A stretch of 64,000 nucleotides of DNA from Angiostrongylus vasorum (GCA_018806985.1 JADANN010000446.1:1108312-1172311); one strand, 5' to 3'; positions 1-13,552 are shown, counted from the first letter of the stretch. Notes: generated by a model not told the origin, from the sequence alone. Translations and numbers: made by a program.

Positions 1-85
1 TTCCGTTTTCCATAATTTCTTAAATCTAATGAAGTTTGCCCCGAAATGCTTCAACGAGTCGGTTTAAAACAGCGGCTTAAACACA

Positions 86-484
86 TTACGTTCGAATTGT
101 TTGTAATATGAAGAATTTCAGCGTGAAATAGATGACCTGTACTGTACCACATACAAGCTCTCTTAACCCTCCTGTTTTTAAAAACATAGAGCTATCCATA
201 GCAAATTTTTTACTCTTTCGAGAGCTTTTCCGACATAGATCGTATGTATGGCAGAGCTCATGAAAATTGTTTTCTGCATTTAATATTCTATAAGAAACCC
301 TTTTTTCGGCAGAACTCATTTTAGCGAGAGCATTGCCTTTGAGGAATGAATGTAGCAAGTGCTGCGGCAGGTGAGGAGGCGCAGAAATAATTTTGCTTGA
401 ATAGTGGTTTCCGACGTTCAGGGAAAGCTTTTCGCTGTAATGAGATGATAAGAACGTCGAATGTACTCCATCAGAGATGATCAA
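86..484 (-). other. Unassigned 132-codon open frame
   Basis: The longest non-repetitive open frame outside the genes. Composition is ordinary and no motif is recognised. Could be an exon of a minus-strand gene extending beyond the window, or chance. Confidence 0.15.
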
Positions 485-654
485 TCTTCAAGAGGTATAG
501 CGACTTAGTGGGAATAATTGTTTCGAAAGACAAAGTGTTCTGTCGCCTCAATGGGATAAAACAGTTTGGCTTCAGAAACAGGTATCAAGTTTTACTAGCA
601 TTTTACTTGACATCTGTCTTTACACTCTGCAGTTTGCCGTTTGCAATTTACGGA

Positions 655-940
655 TTGCCCGTCCTCATTGGTTGTGCGAGCTCCAGCATAATCTCCGTTT
701 TTCCCGAGCTCTACTGATTTGACCACTGTGGTTTTTCGGACTTCTCAGATCACCCTAGCGAAAGGCTGCCTCAGGTCGTTACTTGCCACCATGCGACTAG
801 TTTGATGCCAGGGTGGATCTTGGTATTGGTTCACTCTTAATTGGCCTTCCTAATAGACCCCCTGCTGTACAACGCAGTCCGACACCCAGGAGCACCTCCT
901 AGCGACGATAAGGCGGGAAACCGTTGGGAAACCCGTCAAC
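655..940 (+). repeat. Family D interspersed repeat
   Basis: CCGTCCTCATTGGTTGTGCG ... GCCACCATGCGACTAG ... CGCAGTCCGACACCCAGGAG ... GGGAAACCGTTGGGA. Order of blocks as at 15655-16015 and 60765-61690. No coding capacity or tRNA boxes recognised. Confidence 0.7.
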
Positions 941-2844
941 GTAATAATAATGATAGTGGTAGTAATAGCAATAATAATAGCAATAGTGATAATGATAATT
1001 ATAGTGATAATGACAATGATAATGGAACACAGTTGCTTGATCTCAAGTGGGATGACGATGATATTTGCATGAAAGTTCTTTGCTAGCTAAGCGCAAACAT
1101 TCTGAACAATAACCTTTCCCACAGTGGTTGTATTAGACGCTAACCTGTTAAGCATGTGGTTGGTGCGTCATGCCACCACAGGGCTTTGCCATTTCTGGTA
1201 ACATCTTATTCCCTTTGGCCCACCAGTGCTGCTTTCTTCAAAGAAATAAGAATTCAACATTGTTAAAGCTCCCCCATTCCCCAGAACGATCTTCCTCATC
1301 TTGATACTAATCAACAAGGACAGTGGAATACAATGCCAGGATTCGCACCCCAGTAATCCTTCAACGGTGGTAGTCTGGCAATGCCCACCTTAAATAAGAT
1401 TCCAAGGAATGTTCTGATCTCGCCAACATTCGCTGTTTATCAGAGTGCATTATTCTGTAGAGCATATCTAGTCGTCTTGTTCATGACCAACTTCCAAATA
1501 TTTGCAGTGAATAGTTGATGGCATCGGTTCTTGCTCGGTTCCGTGCACTGATCTAATAATAATTTATCTACAGAAGTCTAACAATCATGTAAGGGAAATA
1601 GGCTGTGAGCCATTACATCACACGAACACTCCTCACAGACATCTTCAAGGCTTTCATCCTTTTTCTTCGATTCACCTTCTTTAATGTTTTCACAAGTTTC
1701 ACAGGAGTGTCCACGTTATCCTCCACACTCCAGCTTCTTACGTGTCATTCTACATGAGAAGCTGGTCAATACCAATGTTGAAATTGTTTTCAGCTGACAC
1801 GACTCAAGAATATAAAACTCGATAGCTCTTGACCAGCCAAATTAATCCTAAAAATAAGCAGGAATATTCATTATAACGAAGAAAGTCGATGTGCCAAGAT
1901 AAATGTGGTGAGAAAGACCGAGAGGAAACAAAAAAGAATAGATCGAGGACAGATTCACAAGAAGTTGAGTACCTCAAGTACCGCTTAGGGGTTTTGTAGA
2001 ATTTTCATGGAAGTCATAAAAGATAACTTTAGTTTATGTGCTTTAAAAAACACAAAACCCTGTTCGTTCGTGGACGCCACCAAATTTCGACCTTATTGAT
2101 TGGTTTCTACCTCCAATTCATACGTGACCAAAAGTTGTGAGTTTCAACAAGCACATCGCAGCTTGGAGTTAACTTTTTATTGTTATTATTATTATTACTA
2201 CTTGACCCAATGCCAAATTATATGCTGTTCCTAGCAATTCTTTCACTCGATTTGTTTGTTTGCATGCATCATCCACGCTGTTCATCATACTTTATGGATG
2301 TGGGCTCAGCAATTGCTTGAGCACTTTCGCCTTTTTATGGATCTCGTTAACTGCTGGCCGTGATGATTCTCCCTGTAATTAGGGAACAGCGGTGCCAGAG
2401 AGTTCCCACATTGGTAGGAGAGCGTTAGTTTTTTCTCTGACAAGTCTTGTACCAGTTTTCTCTGACTCCGTGGAATGAGAACCTTGGTGAGATCTGAGCG
2501 GTGTCCTGTGAATACCCGAGTAGATGCCATTTGTGTAATGAATGGGATGACTACCTGCTCCAGTGGTAGTGAACATAATGAATTGAAATAAAGACTGTTG
2601 GAATCTTGAGATATTTTCCAACAAGACAACCGTTTTCGAAAGAAAAAAAATTGTTCCCACTTTTTAAATTTTGAGTGAAGCTAGAATGAAGATAACAAGC
2701 TAGAAACCTTACCACATTTAACTGGAACGATAAAGCAAAGTGCCTTCTGGATGTGTGCCATGTTATCAACTTCTTAGGTGTTTTATTTATCAAAAGTTAT
2801 TACGAGTTATCGAAAATCAACAAAGTTCCTAGGGTGTGGGCATA
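941..2844. other. Intergenic, nothing firm
   Basis: After the AAT/GAT microsatellite, no gene or well-preserved repeat is seen. 2400-2560 resembles a decayed SINE core on minus (ACAAGTCTTGTACCAG, CTCCGTGGAATGAG). Confidence 0.4.
945..1030. repeat. AAT/GAT-rich microsatellite
   Basis: Imperfect AATAAT, AGTAAT and GATAAT triplets; produces a spurious Asn/Asp/Ser-rich frame. Confidence 0.8.
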
Positions 2845-3138
2845 AAAGCCAGAAAGCTCTCGGCGTTGATCAATCCCTGAGGGATGCGCCATGCATTCGA
2901 CTTCACTATCACTGTCGACTTCAGTATCGTTGGAGGTGATTGAATGCATATCTGGCCTTTACAATAACTCGCGGTGGTCTAACGATGCATCGAGCCAGTG
3001 CTGCCATCCTCCCAGACAAGTCTGGCACCAATTTGCCGACCTCGGAGGGACGGAGGGTTTGGTGGGCCGTGGGCGTGGGGATCGATCCCACGTGTATGTT
3101 GCAGGACCCCTCTGACCACTGCGCCACACGCGCCCTGT
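2845..3138 (-). repeat. SINE A, tRNA-derived, full length
   Basis: Head on the minus strand has an A box (TGGCGCAGTGGTCAG) and a B box (GGGATCGATCCCC), the two internal RNA polymerase III promoter boxes of tRNA genes. Then follow the shared central core (CTCCGAGGTCGGCAAATTGGTGCCAG), GACTCGCGG, the GAAGTCGAATGCATGGCGCAT block and the end ATCAACGCCGAGAGCTTT. Slightly disturbed near 2910. Open frames here are spurious. Confidence 0.85.
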
Positions 3139-3139
3139 G

Positions 3140-4382
3140 TGAGCGTATAAAGTTGAATTTTTTGTGTGATATTTTTTTATTCCTTTATTTTTTATGGTAT
3201 GGAAAAAAATGAAAGTAGAGAGATGCTGAAATGCGTTCAACATAAGCTGTGAAACCCTTCTAAATGTTGACAGCAAAGTAGATTGAACGGTGAACTGTAA
3301 TAAAATAAGGGAACTAGCAACATTAACAACTCCAGATCGATAAAGCTAACTCTCTTCCATCAATCAGAGTCTTTATCAACTTCATAGGTCTCCTAAAACT
3401 GAAGCCTTATCGCTTTCTGTCAAAAAAACCAGCGATGTTACTTAATTTCTGTGTTTTAATCCATAATCCATCTGGGTCTTACTTTTTCTTCAGCATGATG
3501 AAATTGGTTGTCGTTCCACGCGGCAGCCACTCAAGAGCCTTGGTTTTATGTACTAAATGATGTATGATCAATTGATGAAAGCGGAGATGAAAGCTATCGC
3601 TATTCGTCATCCAATGCTCAGAATTTATCATGAAGATCCAAACAGAAAAGCATTATAGCCGGCGAGTAACGAGATAACCCGTCAAGTTACTCTTACTCGT
3701 GACGGAGGGCCCGTTCGTGTCACTCAACGATCAATGGAAAGGAAAGCGAGATAGGTGAATGGAATTACTGTGGGTATAAATTCATTCTTTTCCCTTTTTT
3801 ACTGGTGAACACCATTCTTCACTAGTTCATACGTAGTCTCACTTCCCTCTATAAACAATTCCTTGCTTCAAAGTTGTTGGCAAGGAAAGGAAACGTTACC
3901 TGTTACCTGTTACCCAAAATTTATTTCATGCATCGGCGCACTCTTAATTCACGAATTATGCTAAAAAAAATAATGCGGAACGGTTTTTTGTGTTACAAAC
4001 ACAACTCGCTCACCAGTGGTTTGCAGCTTAATTGTGGCGAGAGGAAGTCTTCCCAGATGTCGGGAGGTGGCAACATATTATGTTTAGAACATAGGATTCA
4101 CGTCTCGTTCTCGTCAGGATAATTCGGGCTGAGGATGGATTGAAAAGTTTCGCCAAGAGGCCCTTCCAAGAAAAAACTCCATGTTAGAAACTTTCATTGT
4201 TCTCACAAGAAGATAACTGTAACACGGTAAGCCTCGTGAGAATCCTCTTAGCCGGTTTTCCAGACATTCGTGCTGAGTTGCGCACGATTCTTCCTTGAGA
4301 TAGAGTCCAGTTTTTCCGACAGCATTCATTAAAAATAAATTGCCGTAAAAATATTAAGTGAAAGAGGTGTCAATGCAATTCA
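3140..4382. other. Intergenic, nothing recognised
   Basis: No gene, RNA or family repeat recognised by eye. Confidence 0.4.
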
Positions 4383-4680
4383 TTATGTGATTTCACCTAC
4401 GTGGGTCCCGCTCGCGACCCCAACGCGTGGGCCAGTTCCACCTGTCACACCACGGTGAGTAGCCTTTTTGATAATGTGGCGTTTATTTGAAAGTTTGGTG
4501 TTCATAAATAGTATAAATATATCTCCGAATTTAAGACTACTGTTACATAAACAATCGACCAACAACAACGACGGCAACAACAAGAACAACAACAACAACA
4601 ACGACAACGAAGACCTGTACCAACCTCGCATCAGCTCAGAAAGATCAGTTTATAAGATCATATAAATAAATATGTCAACT
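4383..4680 (+). mobile_element. PLE-type terminal repeat, CAA-rich
   Basis: Shares CACGGTGAGTAGCCTTT and a region of ATGTGGCGTTTATTTGAAAG with 36155-36200, then an imperfect (CAA/CGA)n tract (4560-4615) and the end CCTCGCATCAGC ... TTTATAAGATCATATAAAT found at 36330-36400. The hammerhead-like core is missing in this copy. Confidence 0.6.
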
Positions 4681-4884
4681 ATTTATGCCGAGGCTCATAG
4701 AAATCCAGTCTTTTGCATCTCATTATGATTTAAACTCGTCGTCACACAGCTTTTAATTTATTAACAAAAAAAGAGCGGTGCTAAAAATAACAACAGTAGT
4801 CACGCTAATAATACTAATAATCGTCTCAGTGATAACTCAAAAGAGCGAGTTTCTATAAATCTCGGCATAATTAGTTAATATATT

Positions 4885-5175
4885 TATTTATATGATCTTT
4901 CAAACTGAACTTTTTGAGCTGATGCGAGGTTGGTATAGGTCTTCGTTGTCGTTGTCGTTGTTGTTGTCGTTGTTGTTTGGTGTTGTTGGTCGATGATGGG
5001 GAAAAAGATCCAATGGGGAGTCCCACTCTTCACATCACGGTTGTGAGGAAGACGAAATCGCCGAAACGTCAGCCATTGACCAACAACACCAAGCAGCAAC
5101 GACAAGAACAACGACAACGACAACGAAGACCGATACCAACCTCGCATCAGCTAAAGAAGATCAGTTTATAACATT
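4885..5175. mobile_element. PLE-type terminal repeat foldback
   Basis: Left arm (4885-4990) is the inverted copy of the right arm tail (5085-5175): both hold TGATGCGAGGTTGGTAT / ATACCAACCTCGCATCA and the CAACGA-rich tract. Between them sits a degenerate hammerhead-like motif (GTGAGGA ... GCCGAAACGTCAGCC, about 5043-5076) followed by ATTGACCAACAAC. Confidence 0.65.
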
Positions 5176-7324
5176 CTAGTGGTAGTGGCCCAAATTGCAA
5201 GAATTACAAATGGTTAATACAAGAATTACACATACGGTGAAGAAGCTTAGTATTGACGGGTGGGAAAAAGAAGTTTTAGATGGAATACGGCTAACTAATG
5301 AACCAGCATAGCGGAAGTCGCTTTAATTGTTGTTCATCACCGCGTTCAACGGAAGGGCGACTGCATTGAAGCGACAGGAACTAAAAAATAACCTATTTGC
5401 CATCTTCCACAACATTTCCCACCCCTCTCCACTCCTCTCAAGTACAACTCAACCGTCTCTCATGCGTGCTAAATGAGGTTGCCGTTCTGTGATGAAACTC
5501 AATTGCCTAGTAGAATGTGGTTGTATTGTACTAAATGCATATCAGCTAATAAAATCCGATAACGCCATTTGTGGAAAAAAAGTGGCATAGATTGCCAGCC
5601 GAAGTCCTTTAGTTTTGCTTGAGATTCCTTAGGAGCTTGTTTATTAGCTTTCTATTTTGCAGATACGAACAAATCCACTTCGAGAAACTCATTAATCGCC
5701 AAAGAGAAACTGTACTCTGTTTGCCAAGTCTGAAAATTTTGTCTTCGAGCGCCGAACGGCATAACAAATCTTCATTCTTGGACAAATATCTGTAGTCAGC
5801 ACTTTTTCCCACTGAAGTGTAAGGCACAAATATTCTCATGTCGCAGAAAGTTTTTCGCTTTCATAGTAGGATATGTTAGTAAGGATTACCAGAGCTTGCG
5901 ATATAACAAAATTATTAAGTTTTCAGAACCCTTCAGGAAAACGGAATGACAGCAGTTAGAGTAATGGTATAAGAAGATGCGCTGTCTAGTGCAAGCTCAG
6001 AGGTATTTATTTAGAGGTGAACTAGTTGAAATGTTTTAAATTTTGTATTCATCTCATATCGTTGGAACTACAGGCTATGATAGATATGATAAAACCTGAT
6101 CATTTCTAGCCTATTAATCAGAAATGGGATAGTGGAATGTGTAGTAATAGCGTTCAGTAATAGCCTTAGTTGACACCAAATCAGATCAACAAAGCTTCCA
6201 AGGCTGATAAATTGGCATCAAAATTGTCATGACTCAGGAAGCTCCAACCCCGCTCACTAAAGGCTGACAGCTGTCCACGATGAGGATGTAGGAACGCTTT
6301 AAGAGAGCTATTCTACGATTCTAGGGATAAATGAACTCGAGCAATCTCCAGTGAAATTTGCGGAGAACACTGTCCTGAAGTAGCAGTAAAACCCATGCGT
6401 AAACTAAAAAATATTTGTAATTAACGGATAGGAGCCGAAGAATCGAATGAAAGAAGTGCTAAGAGCAATGCATAAAGTCGAGTAATTTATTTAACAGATA
6501 AAATATCTAAAAACAAGCCAGTTCCAGTACCTAGTCCAGGGACAAATCTACGTGTTTTCGTCGTGAATTTCTTTTCCTTGAAATCCTTCAGACTAGAATC
6601 CTCTGATCGCTTTCCATTGCCAATAGGATATGATATAGCAGTAATTCTGAGCTCGAAGCATCAAAAGTTATAGCGATGTTCGTTGCATTAAAGAAAGGAA
6701 ACCTCTTCGAAAAAATGTGTTCGACAATTGTTTGCGCTGAAACTAGTGAGCAGAACGATATCGTCAGCGATTATTGTAGTAAAACTCAACAAGCAGGGTT
6801 TCGTAAATATCTTCTTTCTGAGTAAATTTGACTGCTTTTATCCAGAAACAATTCCACCACTCATTTTCATCCTTCGTTTCCTCATCAAACGACAGTTGTC
6901 GGACACATAGACTGATCATCATTCGTACGACCGGATTTCTTTGAAAGCCCAACCGAAAAAAAACACCTTCCGAAAGCATTTAAGCTACTCGGGATCAAAT
7001 TTATGGGCACTGCAGTTTTTCTTGCCTTCGACTTAAGTTAGTTGATCCATCTTAGGTGGTAGTCACGCCCAAGAATCTAAAAAAAACAATGCGCTTTGTT
7101 CTTAACGTAAATTACCCTTCTCCTTTGAATATAGCGCTACCATAAAAATTGATGAAGTAATTACGTAGAGGATATTTCATTATCCGACGGGAAAAAAATA
7201 ACTGGACGTGGATAGAATGACGAGTTTACAACGTGTTGATCAGATGAGGAATCCAAAATGGACCTCAAGTGTTGAAGTGTACAATGGTGGAACAGAGGTA
7301 GGTGAGAAGAAGTTTAATCTTCTC
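5176..7324. other. Intergenic, nothing recognised
   Basis: AT-rich sequence. A short block near 5755-5815 (CATAACAAATCTTCATTC, GGACAAATATCTGTAG) recurs in part near 10753-10795, a possible low-copy repeat. Confidence 0.4.
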
Positions 7325-7475
7325 AGGGAGCGTCATTCAAAGGCGCAATTGTTAAAAGTGCCTTGCTATACACATTCGTTGGTTCGATCCCCCCACCGCT
7401 GACTAAGCAAGTTCTCTATCGTTCCGAGATCAGGAAAGTGGTACCAGATTTGCTTGGAAAAAATAAGAACCCTGA
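7325..7475 (+). repeat. Decayed SINE head and core
   Basis: GGTTCGATCCCCCC (B box, 7380-7393), then a core remnant GTGGTACCAGATTTGCTTGG. Tail absent. A true tRNA gene is excluded: no acceptor stem. Confidence 0.5.
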
Positions 7476-7814
7476 CTTGATATGTGCTTAACCCTTGTAT
7501 ATCACACCTTATAACGCTATGAAGGATGACGGCATAGGATGTAGATCTCTCTTCTTATGGATTTCTTGTTATTCCATTCCCCCTTTTGCCTCTTGCTCAT
7601 CAATTTTTTCGGTAGTTGAAGTACTTGATAGTCGATTTTTCATTTTGAAACGTACATTGTAGAAAACCTTGGCCTAAGCCTCCAAAAAAATCACAAATTT
7701 CTTGCAAAATGTTAAATTTACTCATTATGCAATTTTTTTATTTTATACGACCCTTTCTTCATGTCTACTGTGTGGAGTTCAGCACTTCTCACACTCATGT
7801 CGTTTACTAGCATC

Positions 7815-8105
7815 CATTGTCAACGAAGATCTTCCAACTTTACCTGTGGCTTCGATTGCTGCGTGAGGATTTTCGCTCCATCTTGAGTGTCGTAAAGTGC
7901 TGGTCGAGCAATTCTTCCTGGAGTCCTGAGATGGCCGGACTGGAGCCTTCCCAAATGGATCGTAGAGAGTGATTTTTCCCAGGCAAGTCCGGTACCAATT
8001 TCCCGACCCCGGAGGGATGAGAGGCTTGGTTGGTCCGAAAGCGAAATCGAAATGGCACTATGCTCGTGACGACGGACATTACTACCGCTGTGCTGTCCGC
8101 CAGGT
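7815..8105 (-). repeat. SINE C
   Basis: Read on minus: CCAAGCCTCTCATCCCTCCG core, ACTTGCCTGGGAAAAATCAC, GGAAGGCTCCAGTCCGGCC, AAGATGGAGCGAAAATCCTC, and the end with GGAAGATCTTCGTTGACAATGG. Confidence 0.8.
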
Positions 8106-8849
8106 ACTCTTAATGCAGTAGAATTTGAAATTCGAAATACTGAAGAAAAGTAAAAAACTACGTTTCTTACATTCCTTGGAGTTGAAAAAAAATTCAAAAC
8201 TTTATTGCAGAATAACTTTGTAATTCTGTATTTTGTATTTGTATCTATAATTTTGAAGATTCTTTGTATCTTCTACACAAAGACAAGCCGATTCTAGAGT
8301 CATTTTCACTATAAGTTAAAAATGTCGTGTACGAATTGAAATGTGTCAAACTGATGTTAAAAAACGGCTGCAATCGTCGAACCAAATGCATTGTAGTCAA
8401 TGCATTCGAGGAGGTATAGTGCTAAAGAAATAGCGTAAGTTCAAAAAGAAAAAAAATGGCTAGGGCGCCAAACGAAATAACTTGGTTTCACTCGAGCTGC
8501 TCTAAGATTTCGGTTATTCGCCTAACATTTCGTAGATGCTAGCAGAGAAATATGACTACGCCAATTCATGAATGGAGAGTGAGAAAGAAGAATAATTTGT
8601 TTCCTTTCCAGTAATCCCGTCGATATGACAAAGGTAGCCGGCATTATCAACAAGTACCTTGTCTAAGCACGTTATAAACACAGATTTTAACTTGAAGTTG
8701 GATTTCCTGTATTGTTCGTTTTCTTCATGACATACTGATAGACTATGTGCCAACCAATGAAATACTGAATATTCCATGATGCCTTGGCACCACGTAAGCA
8801 GATCATATTGGATGGCATCTGATAATCAACCATCCTGTATAAAATGCAC

Positions 8850-9045
8850 TACCGAGTGTGGTTCTTCATTCGAACGGTGCTTCAGTGCACACGATTCTGA
8901 ACTCGATAGAACGATGAAGACCCATATCGCGAGGACAACCTGTGTAGACCATCGACTCGAATTATCGTGGCTCTGAAGGGGACGTAGGCGTCGAAGCGTA
9001 GCCAAATAAAGCTTTTCACTAACCCGTATTAGTTGTTGGTGACCA
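8850..9045 (+). mobile_element. Single-arm retrozyme-like element, decayed motif
   Basis: Contains TTCATTCGAACGGTGCTTC and AACTCGATAGAACGATGAAGA, then CTGAAGG ... GTCGAAGCGTAGCC at about 8967-9000. Stem I here is TGGCT/AGCCA. Core bases are mutated. Confidence 0.5.
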
Positions 9046-10201
9046 GTCAGTCATGACGAGGCTTAAGCGGAAGTGGGACCAGTGTTTTGAATTGCTTTCT
9101 TTCTTATTTCAGTTTTTTGAAGTAAACCTCGGAGCTAAGGCACGTCGCATAATTCTTGAACAATACAGTTGCGTTATTTTAGACCAGGCATCAAAATCCG
9201 TGCACGTGTTGGTGATTTTGTTAATGCTTAAACCTATAGAGCAGTCAAACGCATTGAGTTTCACAACCTGATAAGTTTCTCTACGACTTCAAATGCAACA
9301 CTGGTTTTTTGAACGATTTATTTAATAAAACAGTGTTCATGAAAGCAACACTGTGATAGTCGATCCGGTTGTCAGCCGAATGTCTTCTTTACGCGCCTTG
9401 CAAAATCCCAAGATCCGCTGTAATTATTGCATTCATACGACACTGTTGTAAATAGAAAGACTCACACGATATATGGTAGAATACTTTTTGTCAAATATAC
9501 CTATATAGATACATTTCTTAAAAAAACCTTTCTGGCTTCTTGAAACTTAGGGGATAAAGCTCAATGCGACTGAACAAACGGACAGTAAAGTCATCAAGAT
9601 GTAGACTTTCAGGAGACGCGTGCTGATCATCTGAAAGTTCGCAAAGCATGGAAGTCCTAAATCACATTGACAAGGTTTTTATGCAAGCAGAAACTGCATC
9701 CGCAGTTTTACACTAACTTAAAAGTGTTCGTGACGAAGTTGGTTTTATGTCACACTCTAGCACACCGCAGACCTACCTTCCTTAGCTGGAGATGCAAAAG
9801 AATATTTCAAGGAAAGCGGAACAATGGAGAAGAACCTTATTCGCCGCTCTTTAAATGCCAACCGTGGCGTATCATAACACTTTGTTGTCTTCTTCCACGT
9901 CCCTTATCATTTGCTTGTTAACACTTATCATACGTAACACGTGTAATTTGACGTGCAATTGACGTGTGCTAGGCTGCCGGACTGCCGGACCATGAAGGCC
10001 AGATCATATAGAATGGCAGCAGCAGTCCAGTATTAACAAGGACTACGGAGTAGGGATAATTCATTCGTGCGGTGCTCCATCCTTTGGCAATGACTCAATG
10101 AGAGAACAAAAACCCACATAAGGTGTACTAACAGCTGTGGACAATCGACGCGGACCATCGAGGCTCTGACAAAGGTGTTGAAACCAAAACGTTGTCCGAA
10201 T

Positions 10202-10709
10202 AAATTAAGATGGAATGTAACTTCAACGAAGCTGAGATATTTGCAAAATCTCTAGACCGCAGGTGCCTATGGTGGGGAACGAACGCGCTATTGTCCTTTC
10301 CGAGGAGTAACGCGTTCACCACCACACCATGCGGGTCAATCGTTTCGCCTGTCTCTCAGCTAGTTCTATCGATATTTTTTGCCATCAGCAATCACCCGTC
10401 AACGGGATTGATCTGGGGAGCCCAAATCGGCATTGAACCCAGTTAAGCTGAGGCTATAGTTATAGCTATAGTTAAAAAAAATATCGATAGAACTAGCTGA
10501 GAGACAGGCGAAACGAAGGACCAGCATGGTGTGGTGGTGAACGCGTTACTCCCCGGAAAGGACATTATCGCGTTCGCTCCCCACCATAGGCACCTGCGGT
10601 TCAGTGTTTTGCAAATATCTCAGCTTCGTTGAAGTTATATTTCTGCAATATACCCTGCCATCAAAAAGAGTAGGCAGTAAGTAAAAAGGTTAAAATTAAG
10701 ATGGAATGT
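10202..10709. repeat. SINE B inverted dimer with 17-bp target duplication
   Basis: Two SINE B copies head to head (10219-10430 minus, 10475-10692 plus) are flanked by the same 17 bp (AAATTAAGATGGAATGT, 10202-10218 and 10693-10709). The left copy lacks its 3' tail; the right copy has the full tail (GGCAGTAAGTAAAAAGGTT). The middle (10395-10480) is the family B 5' region. Confidence 0.85.
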
Positions 10710-13437
10710 GTTTGCCCGCCGGGTAGTGAAAATTTATCTTGGCTAGCCGATCGTCATAACAAATTTCCATTCGTAGACAAATATGATATGTAAGCGGCAA
10801 TTATTTTAGAATTTACTTTTCAGTAAAAGATAAACTATAAACATGTTTACGCCTGAGGGATTGTATGTTTTCATGGTACGGTATGTTCACAAAGGGTACG
10901 AACGGCTGTGGTATAGCTAAACTGTAAAACTCACCAAATTCTATGGGATATCGAACTGACGTCAGCTAGTGCGATGAGATTAAAAAATACGTCTTTAAAT
11001 TTTACTTATTTAACAGATTAACGACGTCAGTTAGCTTTGCTTTCCGAAGTATAGGAGGTCGCTTAATTTTTCATCTATCACGTACTTTTCATTATAAGAA
11101 ACCATTTTTCGATAATTAAAGTATTTCAGAGGTTTCGAACAAGACAGAACAGGCAGACATGCAGATGAGCCTGTGCTCTATCGTTCTATGGGTGGAAGTG
11201 GTATCTACGCTATTTCTCACCATACACGCCACTGTTGTTCATCAAACAAACACAGTACTGTCTGCCTTAAGACCGACTCCAGTTCAATATTTTTATACCC
11301 ACATATTCCAAACAGTAACCTTGGGTCAGGGCGGCAATTGAAATGGAACTACAGTAATGAAGTTGCCCGAAGGAAGGCTTTTTGTAAAATATCAATTGCC
11401 GAGAATGGATTTTCTGCTCTAATCCCTCCCCTGCCTGATTTGCTTCCGATTAGCTTTCGAAGGAATACACGTAAGGTGGCAAAAAAAAAGTTTTGCGGCT
11501 CGCTGACCTGAAAATATGCTATATAGTGTACATTCAATGCGTTATGAATTAGTGTTAAACCAGCGAAAGGGTTATCGTTTCCATGATCGTTGCAGATTAT
11601 TGCGAACCTGCGAATATCTCTGGTGTGCTAAAGAAACGTAAATTATCAAAGTGTTAGCGATCACATCACTATATGTTATGCAGAATATACAATTGATTTA
11701 GATTTTTGCGATGCCGATACCTTCACAAAAGACGCTTTTGCAAAACCTGTTATTCAAATAGAGATGAGACTGCAACAGTTTAAACGATACGCGATTCAGT
11801 GAGTGTCAGAAGAAATCGATCCTCCGCCTCCAAATGGATATCGTATTCTTTAGGTTTAATTGTTGCATTAATGCCCCACTATGGAAATCAGCTAACATAC
11901 ATTTCTCCTGGTTAACTTTTTGGCTAATGCTATAATAGCAAATTGGAACCGGCCCTGTCCGCGAGGATAGGAACACAGAATGAATAAGGCGGAAGACGAA
12001 ATGGAAATCACTGTTCAAGTAAAATAGGCAATCAGTCACCTCTACAATTTTACGAATGGAGTTGTAAGCATGGAAACTACCTAGAGGATCGATAAATTGG
12101 AAAGTTTATCCCTTATTGGAACTCGAAAGAGTGAGACGCTGAAACGCAATGATTTTACTGTCAGTGCTCGTGGGTCATGAAAAGATAGCGGTGCTCGTTG
12201 GACGAGTTTGCCCATTGTTATTTTGAATCAAATGAATGTTTGTGAAACTTGAAATCTCAACCTAGTTCAAACCGCGATTACCCTTTCCGCTTGTTTGCGT
12301 GTTGCCCACAGCACCATCGATCTGCCTTTCTCCCATACAGCCTTTTTTTCCGTAACGGTGCCATCATCATTCTCGTTAACGTGAATGATTTCCTCACTTT
12401 TGTTTTGTGCTGGTCAGATCATTCCTTTTAATGGGTGAAATGGGTGATTGCTGATGGCACCGTTAAGGTGAAATGCAGGGCGAGGACCGCAGTGGTGCCA
12501 TGAACTCCAGGAAAGAGTAATCGCGCTTTGATCTGGCCTGGGGTCCAAATTTTTTTAAGTATTTCAGCGTCATTTTAGTTTTGATGTTTTACCAAAGCAC
12601 GACACAGGGCGGTCAGCTCAAATTCAAATTCACGTCGACTTTATGTGCATTGTTGCCTTTCTCCTTCCGTTTTGAGTGGTAGTGTTTGATTACATTTCGG
12701 ACAGAAGGTTCATGTTAACGTATAACGCAAGACTGAAGAGATTCAATAGATGGATATCTCTTTTTTATCCGTGTCTTTAAAAGCGATGTTTTTTCAAAAA
12801 GTGAGCAATGAAGCAAAAAAAACCCAAGTGGATTGTGGTTTTAGAAGTGGGTTCCTTCGTTGTCGCTGTTCTCTGAGGAAGAAAACAAACACTTCATCTC
12901 ATGAAGAACACTGAGACTAAAACGACGCCTATAAGTCAATTGCACTACTATGTTGTCCATGAGAAAGTTTCTGCATCTGATGTTGTGAGACAACCGAGAT
13001 TAATAGTTCGAAAGACCAGCTTTCAACAAACCTTAACATTAACAGTCAATTTTTTGAATCATGCGAACTATTTTTTTGAGCTGAAAAGAGGTCGTTGTCA
13101 CGTATTGTTGAGATTCGATGGCTGACGACATCGCCTTTTTCGAAGCCTGGATTTATGCTCTCTAACGCTATTCTTGTAGTGTCCTAACCCTTATTTAGAG
13201 GCTTTTCTTCTTTCATTCTAAGGTACTTTGTGAATTTCAACGACAAGAATACTGAGATCTGAGCAAAACTAAGATCCCCATTTGTACTTCGAGCCCGCGG
13301 TTACTCTTACAGGTAGCTCACGTATCCATCAAATCAACAGAAGGCCTTTCTTTGTCATTTTCTCAGCCATATTTTCCCTATATCGGTGATATAAGCAATC
13401 ACACACACTCTCTCTCTACAATTCGGTGAATTCTCTC
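10710..13437. other. Intergenic, mostly unassigned
   Basis: Apart from the SINE B variant at 12430-12580 no feature is supported. An open frame at 11159-11341 starts with a signal-peptide-like hydrophobic stretch but has no further support. Confidence 0.35.
12430..12580 (+). repeat. SINE B variant
   Basis: GGGTGATTGCTGATGGCACCG, AAAGAGTAATCGCGCTTTGATC, then AGTATTTCAGCGTCATTTTAG. Head diverged in the same way as the copy at 62510-62600, suggesting a subfamily. Confidence 0.6.
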
Positions 13438-13552
13438 TAAAAGCTCGGCGTTGATCAATCCCTGAGGGATGCGCCGTGCATTCGACTTCATTAAGTATCG
13501 TTGGAGGTGATTGAATGCATATCTGGCCTTTACAATGACTCGCAGTAGCCTA
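13438..13552 (-). repeat. SINE A 3' fragment
   Basis: Only the 3' 115 bp remain (AGCTCGGCGTTGATCAATCC to CTTTACAATGACTCGC), a 5'-truncated copy. Confidence 0.8.

Noticed and set aside
841..1086. Asn/Ser/Asp-rich protein
   Set aside because: Encoded by an AAT/GAT microsatellite fused to a family D repeat.
7373..7400. Possible tRNA gene (B box GGTTCGATCCCC)
   Set aside because: No acceptor or anticodon stem; fits a decayed SINE head. The same holds for all other A/B-box pairs in the window.
10202..10709. Long inverted repeat as a DNA transposon (MITE)
   Set aside because: Arms are SINE B copies with polymerase III boxes and a tail; the duplication is 17 bp and one arm is truncated, unlike terminal inverted repeats of a transposase-mobilised element.
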